NCBI RefSeq assembly: GCF_051200825.1
Contig: NZ_CP195158.1
Coordinates: forward strand, 434,001 to 498,000
Reading direction: 5' to 3'
Length of the DNA: 64,000 nt
From: Formosa sp030427735
Lineage (GTDB): Bacteria; Bacteroidota; Bacteroidia; Flavobacteriales; Flavobacteriaceae
Translations under genes and position numbers: made by a program
Shown here: positions 27,055-34,392 of the stretch, piece by piece
Position numbering within the stretch: the stretch's first letter is position 1
Layout: every line of letters begins with the position of its first letter
The notes under the pieces: model-generated
The model's input: the letters and a program-made list of their open reading frames with translations, nothing else
What the model was told of the DNA's origin: nothing
Databases searched by the model: none

Positions 27055-27312
27055 GACATCATGCTGAACTTGATTCAGCATCACATTTCTTTGCGGCAAA
27101 CTTTCCCTAAAGAGACCTTGAAACGTGTTCAGGGTGATGTGTAATTAAATTGTTTTCATTGATTTAAAGATGCTTCAGTCGTACCTCCTTCTGCATGACA
27201 ACCGAACTGTCATTCAGAGCCTGCCTGCCGGTAGGCAGGCGCAGTTTACGGAGCGATGAATCTTTTCAACTTACCAACTTAATATTTAAAGATTCCTCCT
27301 AACGTCGGAATG
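27055..27312. repeat. Cluster of dispersed palindromic (REP-like) repeats
   Basis: This gap holds at least three inverted repeats: ATGCTGAA/TTCAGCAT (27061-27081), GCCTGCCT/AGGCAGGC around a GCCGGT centre (27220-27240), and a 'GATTCCTCCT..TCGGAATGAC' tail (27289-27313). Such sequences recur between genes in many Bacteroidota genomes. No gene is seen here. Confidence 0.75.
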
Positions 27313-27317
27313 ACAAC

Positions 27318-27842
27318 TTACAAATAGAGATCAATCAACCCCTCAGGTGTTTCAACAAAAATGGTTTTATTGGGTTTGTCTACCTTAATAATAAACTCGT
27401 CGTTCATCGGGATTAGGATTTCGGTACCGTCACGATCAATTTCAAAAAGGGCTTGTGCAGTACTATCGTTTACCGATTTTATAATGCCAACCGTACCAAA
27501 ATGTTTGTCTTCCACCGTAAAACCAATAATTTCATGGTAATAAAATTTATCGCCTTCCAGTTCTGGTAAAAAGTCAAGTGGCAAATACAAATCCGATTTT
27601 AAAAGTGCTTCGGCATCGGCTTCGGTATCGACATCTTCAAATTTTACACGCAATAATTCCGATTTATGGAGTTGCGACGATTCGATAAAAAACGGCACTA
27701 AATTATTGCGCAATTCAACAAAAACCGAATCCATGTCTTCAAATAATTCAGGCTCGTCGGTATCTAGTTTTATGAGTAATTCGCCTTTAAAACTGTATTT
27801 TTTTACAATCTTTCCAAGGAAGAAACAGTCGTCTTTTTTCAT
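27318..27842 (-). CDS. rimM: Ribosome maturation factor RimM
   Basis: 174 residues. The N-terminal RimM domain starts 'CFFLGKIVKKYSFKGELLIKL' and the C-terminal PRC-barrel has 'FYYHEIIGFTVED' and 'EILIPMNDEFI'. RimM helps 30S assembly by binding S19 near the 16S head. It lies 64 bp downstream of rpsP, the classical pairing, but a terminator hairpin separates them. Confidence 0.95.
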   Translation of the reverse strand: MKKDDCFFLGKIVKKYSFKGELLIKLDTDEPELFEDMDSVFVELRNNLVPFFIESSQLHKSELLRVKFEDVDTEADAEALLKSDLYLPLDFLPELEGDKFYYHEIIGFTVEDKHFGTVGIIKSVNDSTAQALFEIDRDGTEILIPMNDEFIIKVDKPNKTIFVETPEGLIDLYL

Positions 27843-27853
27843 AAGTATTTAAA

Positions 27854-27881
27854 TAAAAAAACCTGACAGGATTTGTCAGGT
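27854..27881 (-). terminator. Terminator/attenuator between rpsP and rimM
   Basis: Read leftwards: ACCTGACA, loop, TGTCAGGT, then a run of seven T interrupted only at its end. It should let part of the rpsP transcripts stop before rimM, lowering RimM relative to S16. Confidence 0.8.
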
Positions 27882-27906
27882 TTTAAAAGTATAAAAAATT
27901 AATTTT

Positions 27907-28434
27907 TTATTCTTCTTCGTTTGCAGTTTCTTCTGCAGTAGCTTCAGCGTTTGCAGCTTCCTCAGCAGCTTTTGCTTCGGCTTCAGCCTCGGCAGCAGCA
28001 GCTACTCTAGCATCATTTACCGCTTTTTCAGCTTCTAAAGCTTTTGCTTTTGCATCGGCTTCAGCTTTTGCTAAACCATCAGACTTAGCAGTTACTTTTG
28101 CAGCTTTTTCTTCTACCCAAGCGTTGAATTTTTCTTCAGCTTGCTCTTCAGTTAAAGCGCCTTTACGAACACCACCTGCTAAGTGATTTTTTAATAACGC
28201 ACCTTTGTACGATAAAATCGCTTTTGCAGTATCGGTTGGTTGAGCACCGTTTTGTAACCAAGTTACAGCACCGTCTACATCCAATTCGATAGTTGCAGGG
28301 TTAGTGTTTGGATTGTAGATACCTAATTTTTCTAAGTATTTACCATCTCTTTTTGCTCTTGCATCAGCAGCAACAATCCAGTAAAAAGGTTTCCCTTTTT
28401 TACCATGTCTTTGTAATCTAATTTTTACAGGCAT
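27907..28434 (-). CDS. rpsP: 30S ribosomal protein S16 with long C-terminal extension
   Basis: 175 residues, about twice the core S16 length. Residues 1-80 are canonical ('PVKIRLQRHGKKGKPFYWIVAAD', 'EKLGIYNPNT', 'GAQPTDTAKAIL'). From about 85 on the chain is Ala/Glu/Lys-rich, likely helical, and ends in a run of acidic residues. Extended S16 proteins are usual in Bacteroidota. It is transcribed from a good promoter at 28482-28510 with a small leader hairpin (28450-28464, GAGGT/ACCTC). Confidence 0.95.
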   Translation of the reverse strand: MPVKIRLQRHGKKGKPFYWIVAADARAKRDGKYLEKLGIYNPNTNPATIELDVDGAVTWLQNGAQPTDTAKAILSYKGALLKNHLAGGVRKGALTEEQAEEKFNAWVEEKAAKVTAKSDGLAKAEADAKAKALEAEKAVNDARVAAAAEAEAEAKAAEEAANAEATAEETANEEE

Positions 28435-28481
28435 AATAATTAATTATTTGAGGTTCGCGACCTCGGTTATTAATGAGGGTG

Positions 28482-28510
28482 CAAAGATACTATAAATTTT
28501 TAAGTTTCAA
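28482..28510 (-). promoter_or_regulatory. Promoter of rpsP-rimM
   Basis: On the minus strand TTG, 18 bp, TATCTTTG followed by C: both boxes of the flavobacterial vegetative promoter at good spacing. The leader of about 40 nt contains a GAGGT/ACCTC hairpin at 28450-28464. Confidence 0.8.
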
Positions 28511-28585
28511 TACATTAATTTAATTGAAATGTTGTGCGCAATTTATTCTATTTTTGACGTTTAATATGTACTGAATAATTGAGTT

Positions 28586-29083
28586 ATGAGATTTTGGGTT
28601 TGCCTTTTGGTTATAAGTGTTTGTATTAGTAGTTGTGGCGATGATATCGAATTTAATTCACCTGCATTTCAGGCCGATAAAGATGGGGTGTTGTGGAAAT
28701 CGCAATCCAGACAAGCACGTAATGACGATGGTGGAATAACAGTTTCAGGAAAACTAGGAAGCGAAACAGTTGCCTTAAGCATTCCTTCTGCTACTATTGA
28801 CACGTTTCAATTGGGGGCGGGTAAAATTGCTAATGCCAATTATACGAATGCCAGCGATACGCTCTATTCTACGCTATATAATCCGGTAGATGACCCTTCG
28901 ACTCCAGAAGACGAAAGTTTGGTGTACTATGCTGAAGGTGAAATTGTAATAGACGACATTAATACTACCGAAAATTATGTGAGTGGCTCGTTCTGGTTTA
29001 CTGCCTACGATGGCTTAGGAGAACATGGCGTAAATTTTAATAAAGGCGTGTTTTATAGAGTGCCCTTTTTGGTGGGGAATTAA
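28586..29083 (+). CDS. DUF6252-type lipoprotein
   Basis: 165 residues. The signal peptide ends in lipobox ISSC (Cys about 17). 'FQADKDGVLWKSQSRQARNDDGGITVSG' followed by a beta-rich body and 'NYVSGSFWFTAYDG' with the terminal 'NFNKGVFYRVPF' is the pattern of DUF6252, an uncharacterised family in this phylum. It is monocistronic and divergent from rpsP. Confidence 0.75.
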   Translation: MRFWVCLLVISVCISSCGDDIEFNSPAFQADKDGVLWKSQSRQARNDDGGITVSGKLGSETVALSIPSATIDTFQLGAGKIANANYTNASDTLYSTLYNPVDDPSTPEDESLVYYAEGEIVIDDINTTENYVSGSFWFTAYDGLGEHGVNFNKGVFYRVPFLVGN

Positions 29084-29468
29084 ACTTTTAAAGTTAATTT
29101 AAAAGGTCCTGAAAAAACGTTTGTTTTTTTATTGGTCTCAGGCGTTAGTTAAAACTATGCACTTTTAGTGCAAGATTTTCAGTTTCTATAATTTTTTTTC
29201 CGCCACGAATGCACGAATATTTGACATAGTTTTTATAAAGAATATTAGTGTATTTGTGGCTAAGATAAATACAAATAATCGGACTTTCAGTCTGTTTTCA
29301 AACCTATAGACTTCCAGTCTATAGTGGTTTATTTGTTATTGGCAATATGTAAGTGAAAGAAACTTATGGTATTGACTTTCGTTGTTTATAAAACGTGAGA
29401 AATAAACACAGGAAACCTCAAAATTATTTGTAATTTTAACCTCCTTATTTTTTTAGCAAATATAGTTT
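29084..29468. repeat. Intergenic palindromic repeats ahead of dnaE
   Basis: No gene is seen. A 59-nt imperfect hairpin (arms 29202-29221 and 29241-29260, 'CCACGAATGCACGAAT' type) is followed by a perfect 9-bp hairpin CTATAGACT-N3-AGTCTATAG (29304-29324). The core GACTTYCAGTC occurs twice, at 29282-29292 and 29309-29319. Both are known types of dispersed repeat in flavobacterial intergenic DNA. The dnaE promoter is not recognisable. Confidence 0.7.
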
Positions 29469-32400
29469 ATGTACTTAATTTTCGATACCGAAACCACCGG
29501 TTTACCAAAGCGTTGGGACGCACCTATTAGCGATACCGATAACTGGCCTAGATGTATACAAATTGCCTGGCAATTACACGACGAGATGGGGCGTTGTATC
29601 GAACATCAAGATTATTTGGTAAAGCCAGACGGATTTAATATTCCATACGATGCCGAAAAAATACACGGAATTTCTACCGAGCTAGCCGATGAGCAAGGCA
29701 TTAGCCTACAAGAGGTGTTAGAAAAATTTAATATTGCCCTTAGCAAGACAAAGTTTATTGTTGGCCAAAATGTAGGTTTCGATGTAAACATAATGGGCGC
29801 CGAATTTTTTCGAGAAGATGTAGCTAACGCCCTGCAGGAACTTCCTGTTTTAGATACTTGTACCGAGCATACCGCGCAATTATGCCAAATTCCTGGTGGT
29901 CGTGGGGGTAAATTTAAGTTGCCAACCTTAACAGAGTTACACGAGTTTTTGTTTAATCAGCCATTTGCAGAAGCGCATAATGCTACGGCCGATGTGGAGG
30001 CGACAACGCGTTGTTTTTTCGAATTAGTTCGTCGCGAGCAATTTACAATAGAACAGTTAGATGTCGCGCCAGATTATTTTAAGAATTTTAGTGAAGCCAA
30101 TCCGCAGGAAATTCAATTAATAGGCTTAAAGCATATTAATTTAAAACAGGCTAGCGATCAGATTCGTGAACGTCTGCAAAAAGCGCAAAGCACAGATTTA
30201 TCGGCCGCAGAAATTAAACAAAATATATCAGATTTAGCCGAGGTTAATTTTGCACACCTTCATAACCATTCGCAGTTTTCGGTATTGCAATCAACTATAA
30301 GTATTCCCGATTTGGTAAATGCTGCGGCAAAGCACAATATGCCGGGGGTTGCACTTACAGATCATGCGAATATGATGGGGGCTTTTCACTTTGTGCGTGC
30401 GGTTTTCAACCATAATAAGTCGGTGAAATCAAAAAATGAAGAGGTTATCGCTGCAGGCGGAACACCAGAACTTAAAGAAATAAAACCTCTTATAGGCTGC
30501 GAGTTTTTTGTGTGCGAAGACCGATTAGATAAAACGCGTAAAGACAATGGCTACCAAATTGTAATGTTAGCCAAAAACAAACGTGGCTATCACAATATGG
30601 CAAAATTGTCATCTATCGCCTTTACCGAAGGGTTCTACTATGTGCCAAGAATAGATAAGCAAATTATTCAGGAATACAAAGAAGATATTATTGTGTTAAC
30701 GGGTAATTTGTATGGAGAAGTGCCTAGTAAAGTGCTTAATGTTGGCGAGAATCAGGCAGAAGAAGCTTTGCTTTGGTGGAAAGAGCAGTTTGGCGATGAT
30801 TTATATATCGAGTTGATGCGCCATAATCAAGAAGATGAAAATAGGGTAAATCCTGTGTTAATAGATTTTGCCAAGAAACACAATGTAAAATTAATAGCCA
30901 CAAACAATACTTATTACGAAGAAAAGAAAGATGCGAATGCCCACGATATTTTACTGTGTGTTAAGGACGGCGAAAAACAAAGTACGCCTATAGGCCGCGG
31001 TCGCGGATATCGATACGGATTGCCAAATCAGGAGTATTATTTTAAGTCGGCCGACGAAATGAAGGCGCTCTTTAAAGATGTTCCAGAGGCTATTTCTAAC
31101 ATTCAGGAAATATTAGATAAGGTCGAACCTTTCGAATTGGCAAGAGACGTATTACTTCCAAAATTCGACATTCCAGAACAATTTCAGCATGAAGACGATT
31201 TAAAAGATGGCGGTAAACGTGGTGAAAATGCATTTTTAAAGCATTTAACTTACGAAGGCGCCAAAAAGCGTTACGAAGAGATTACGCCAGATATTGCAGA
31301 ACGTTTAGATTTCGAGCTGGATGTTATCGAAAAAACAGGATATCCAGGGTATTTCTTAATTGTTGAAGATTTTATTCGCGAAGCCCGTAATATGGATGTG
31401 TCTGTTGGGCCTGGTCGTGGTTCGGCCGCAGGGTCTGCAGTAGCCTATTGTTTGGGAATTACCAATATAGACCCTATTAAATACGATTTGCTGTTTGAGC
31501 GTTTCTTAAATCCAGATCGTGTGAGTATGCCCGATATCGATATCGATTTTGATGATGAAGGCCGTAGTCGCGTTATGGATTATGTAATCAATAAATACGG
31601 AAGCAGTCAGGTAGCGCAAATTATTACCTACGGTACCATGGCCGCAAAATCGTCTATTCGCGATACTGCAAGGGTGTTGGATTTACCGTTGTTTGAAGCC
31701 GATAGAATTGCCAAGCTTATTCCTAATATGACCAAATTGAATAAAATTTTTGGTTTAGATGAAAAGGGATTAAAAGCGAAATTTAAGTCGGAAGAAATTG
31801 AGAAAATTCAAGAGCTTTTTAATATTTCTGAAGGTGCCGGATTAGAGTCCGAAACCGTTAATATGGCCAAGGTATTAGAGGGCTCTGTTAGAAATACCGG
31901 TATTCATGCTTGTGGGGTAATTATTACTCCAGACGATATTACAAAATTCGTTCCTGTGTCGTTAGCGAAAGACTCCGACTTGTATGTTACGCAGTTCGAT
32001 AACTCTGTAGTGGAGTCTGCCGGACTGTTAAAAATGGATTTCTTGGGCTTAAAAACCTTAACCTTAATTAAAGACACGGTTAAAATTGTAAAAGCCAAAC
32101 ACGGTATAGAGTTAGATCCAGAGAATTTTCCTTTAGACGATCAAGAAACGTACGAACTGTTTCAGCGCGGCGAAACCGTAGGGGTGTTCCAATACGAATC
32201 GCCCGGTATGCAAAAACACATGCAGTCCTTAAAACCTACAGTATTTGACGATTTAATTGCCATGAATGCATTGTATCGTCCCGGGCCAATGGAGTACATT
32301 CCTGATTTTATTGCCCGTAAACACGGCGACCAGGAAATTGTTTACGATTTGCCAGCGATGGAAGAGTACCTTAAAGAAACTTATGGTATTACAGTATATC

Positions 32401-33854
32401 AGGAGCAGGTAATGCTTTTGTCTCAAAAGCTGGCCAATTTTTCTAAAGGTGATGCCGATATGCTGCGTAAAGCAATGGGTAAAAAAATCTTTGCCTTACT
32501 GGAAAAATTGAAGCCTCAGTTTTTAGATGGCGGCGAAGCAAATGGACATCCTAGAAAAGTGCTAGAGAAAATATGGAAAGACTGGGAAGCCTTTGCAAGT
32601 TATGCCTTTAATAAATCGCACTCTACCTGTTATGCGTGGATTGCTTACCAAACAGCGTATTTAAAAGCGCATTACCCTGCCGAATATATGGCCGCGGTAC
32701 TGTCTAACAACATGAACGATATTAAGCAGGTTACATTTTTTATGGAAGAATGTAAGCGTATGAAGTTAGAGGTGCTTGGCCCCGATGTCAATGAATCGTT
32801 CTATAAGTTTTCGGTAAACGACGAGAATGCTGTGCGTTTTGGTATGGGAGCCGTAAAAGGTGTTGGTCACGGAGCGGTAAAAACCATCGTAGAAAATCGG
32901 CAGAAAGATGGTGCTTATAAGTCGATTTTCGACCTAGCTAAACGCATCGATTTACGAGCAGCCAACAAAAAGGCTTTCGAGAATTTAGCCTTGGCAGGCG
33001 GTTTTGATTGTTTTCAAAACACACATCGCGCTCAATATTTTCAAGACGATGGAGACGGGATTACTTTCTTGGAAAAAGCTGTAAAATACGGTGCCAAACA
33101 TCAAGAAAACGAAAATTCCGCTCAAGTTAGTCTGTTTGGAGATGCCAGCGATGTACAGATTGAAGAACCTCTGGTACCACCCGCAGATACTTGGGGAACC
33201 ATGGAAAAACTCGCTAAAGAACGCGAGGTAGTCGGTATTTATATTTCTGGGCATCCGCTAGACGATTTTAAAGTAGAAATGACCAATTTCTGTAACGCCG
33301 ATTTATCCATGTTTCAAGACCTAACACAATGTGTTAACGCTGAATTATCCTTTGGCGGCGTGGTTACAGACGTGCAACATCGCGTAAGTAAACAAGGTAA
33401 AGGCTGGGCTTTATTCACTATAGAAGATTATAACAATAGCTATGAATTTAGAATTTTTGGTGAAGAGTATTTAAAGTTCAGACATTTTTTTGTGGTCAAC
33501 AGTTTTGTGTATGTTAAATGCTATATTAGAGAAGGCTGGGCTAATAAAGATACTGGAAAAAAAGGCGATCCGCGTATACAATTTAATAGCTTTCAATTGC
33601 TTCATGATGTTATGGAAGCCTATGCTAAAAAATTGTCAATACAATTAAATATTCAGGATTTAGATAGTCAAAAGGTCGAAGCCTTAAAAACATTGCTTCA
33701 TCACCATTCAGGAACTAAAGCATTGCATTTTGTGGTGTACGATAATGAAGACAAGGTGAAATTACCAATGACAAGTAGGCGGCAGAAAATCACCATAAGT
33801 CAAGAATTATTATCGGCTTTAGACCGACAGAATTTGTATTATAAATTAAATTAA
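29469..33854 (+). CDS. dnaE: DNA polymerase III alpha subunit with fused N-terminal proofreading exonuclease
   Basis: 1461 residues, the replicative polymerase. Residues 1-190 are a DnaQ-type 3'-5' exonuclease: ExoI 'FDTETTG' (5-11), ExoII 'GQNVGFDVNI', ExoIII 'HNATADVEAT'. A PHP domain starts near 258 ('AHLHNHSQFSVL', 'ALTDHANMMG', 'IGCEFFV'), with Thr where a PHP His is usual ('ATNNTYYEE'). The polymerase core has 'VGPGRGSAAGS' and the catalytic Asp pair in 'MPDIDIDFDDEG' (about 687-698). A C-terminal OB-fold ('FGGVVTDVQHRV') ends it. The exonuclease precedes PHP rather than being inserted in it as in PolC. Confidence 0.97.
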   Translation: MYLIFDTETTGLPKRWDAPISDTDNWPRCIQIAWQLHDEMGRCIEHQDYLVKPDGFNIPYDAEKIHGISTELADEQGISLQEVLEKFNIALSKTKFIVGQNVGFDVNIMGAEFFREDVANALQELPVLDTCTEHTAQLCQIPGGRGGKFKLPTLTELHEFLFNQPFAEAHNATADVEATTRCFFELVRREQFTIEQLDVAPDYFKNFSEANPQEIQLIGLKHINLKQASDQIRERLQKAQSTDLSAAEIKQNISDLAEVNFAHLHNHSQFSVLQSTISIPDLVNAAAKHNMPGVALTDHANMMGAFHFVRAVFNHNKSVKSKNEEVIAAGGTPELKEIKPLIGCEFFVCEDRLDKTRKDNGYQIVMLAKNKRGYHNMAKLSSIAFTEGFYYVPRIDKQIIQEYKEDIIVLTGNLYGEVPSKVLNVGENQAEEALLWWKEQFGDDLYIELMRHNQEDENRVNPVLIDFAKKHNVKLIATNNTYYEEKKDANAHDILLCVKDGEKQSTPIGRGRGYRYGLPNQEYYFKSADEMKALFKDVPEAISNIQEILDKVEPFELARDVLLPKFDIPEQFQHEDDLKDGGKRGENAFLKHLTYEGAKKRYEEITPDIAERLDFELDVIEKTGYPGYFLIVEDFIREARNMDVSVGPGRGSAAGSAVAYCLGITNIDPIKYDLLFERFLNPDRVSMPDIDIDFDDEGRSRVMDYVINKYGSSQVAQIITYGTMAAKSSIRDTARVLDLPLFEADRIAKLIPNMTKLNKIFGLDEKGLKAKFKSEEIEKIQELFNISEGAGLESETVNMAKVLEGSVRNTGIHACGVIITPDDITKFVPVSLAKDSDLYVTQFDNSVVESAGLLKMDFLGLKTLTLIKDTVKIVKAKHGIELDPENFPLDDQETYELFQRGETVGVFQYESPGMQKHMQSLKPTVFDDLIAMNALYRPGPMEYIPDFIARKHGDQEIVYDLPAMEEYLKETYGITVYQEQVMLLSQKLANFSKGDADMLRKAMGKKIFALLEKLKPQFLDGGEANGHPRKVLEKIWKDWEAFASYAFNKSHSTCYAWIAYQTAYLKAHYPAEYMAAVLSNNMNDIKQVTFFMEECKRMKLEVLGPDVNESFYKFSVNDENAVRFGMGAVKGVGHGAVKTIVENRQKDGAYKSIFDLAKRIDLRAANKKAFENLALAGGFDCFQNTHRAQYFQDDGDGITFLEKAVKYGAKHQENENSAQVSLFGDASDVQIEEPLVPPADTWGTMEKLAKEREVVGIYISGHPLDDFKVEMTNFCNADLSMFQDLTQCVNAELSFGGVVTDVQHRVSKQGKGWALFTIEDYNNSYEFRIFGEEYLKFRHFFVVNSFVYVKCYIREGWANKDTGKKGDPRIQFNSFQLLHDVMEAYAKKLSIQLNIQDLDSQKVEALKTLLHHHSGTKALHFVVYDNEDKVKLPMTSRRQKITISQELLSALDRQNLYYKLN

Positions 33855-33986
33855 TTGTTGCTAAAACGCTGATTATAAAATCGGACAATTTGGCAATAAA
33901 TAAAACAAATGGATGGTCTGTAAGTTTTGGCGTAATTTTTGACTAAGTTTGCATAATAACAAGTACAACTTTTAAAATTTAATATA

Positions 33987-34304
33987 ATGGCATTAGAAAT
34001 AACAGACGCGAATTTTGAGGAAACTGTTTTAAAAAGCGATAAACCAGTAGTAGTAGATTTTTGGGCAGCATGGTGTGGACCTTGCCGTATGGTAGGACCA
34101 ATTATAGACGAAATTAGTACAGAATACGATGGTAAAGCTGTAGTGGGTAAAGTAGATGTTGATGCAAATCAGGATTTTGCTTCGAAATACGGTGTTAGAA
34201 ACATTCCAACCGTATTGGTATTCCAAAACGGAGAGGTTGTTGGTCGTCAAGTAGGTGTTGCTCCTAAAAAAGCATATACAGACGCTATTGATTCTCTTTT
34301 GTAG
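33987..34304 (+). CDS. trxA: Thioredoxin
   Basis: 105 residues, canonical cytoplasmic thioredoxin. The redox site is 'FWAAWCGPCRMVGP' (Cys about 31 and 34), the buried Asp is in 'PVVVDFWA', and the cis-Pro is in 'RNIPTVLVFQNGE'. It reduces disulfides in target enzymes. TAAGTTTG at 33944-33951 is a likely -7 box and a strong terminator follows, so it is a single-gene unit. Confidence 0.97.
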   Translation: MALEITDANFEETVLKSDKPVVVDFWAAWCGPCRMVGPIIDEISTEYDGKAVVGKVDVDANQDFASKYGVRNIPTVLVFQNGEVVGRQVGVAPKKAYTDAIDSLL

Positions 34305-34333
34305 TCAATAACAATTTATATAACATACAAAGT

Positions 34334-34367
34334 AAAGGTTTGGCATAATGTCAAACCTTTTTTATTT
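34334..34367 (+). terminator. Intrinsic terminator of trxA
   Basis: AAAGGTTTG, 9-nt loop, CAAACCTTT, then a T-rich tract. Confidence 0.9.
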
Positions 34368-34392
34368 TTAGCCCTAATAATTCCTTAAATAA

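Noticed and set aside
27024..27062. Longer N-terminus of TrmN6
   Set aside because: The extra codons fall into a dispersed-repeat hairpin and do not match the family; the inner ATG fits.
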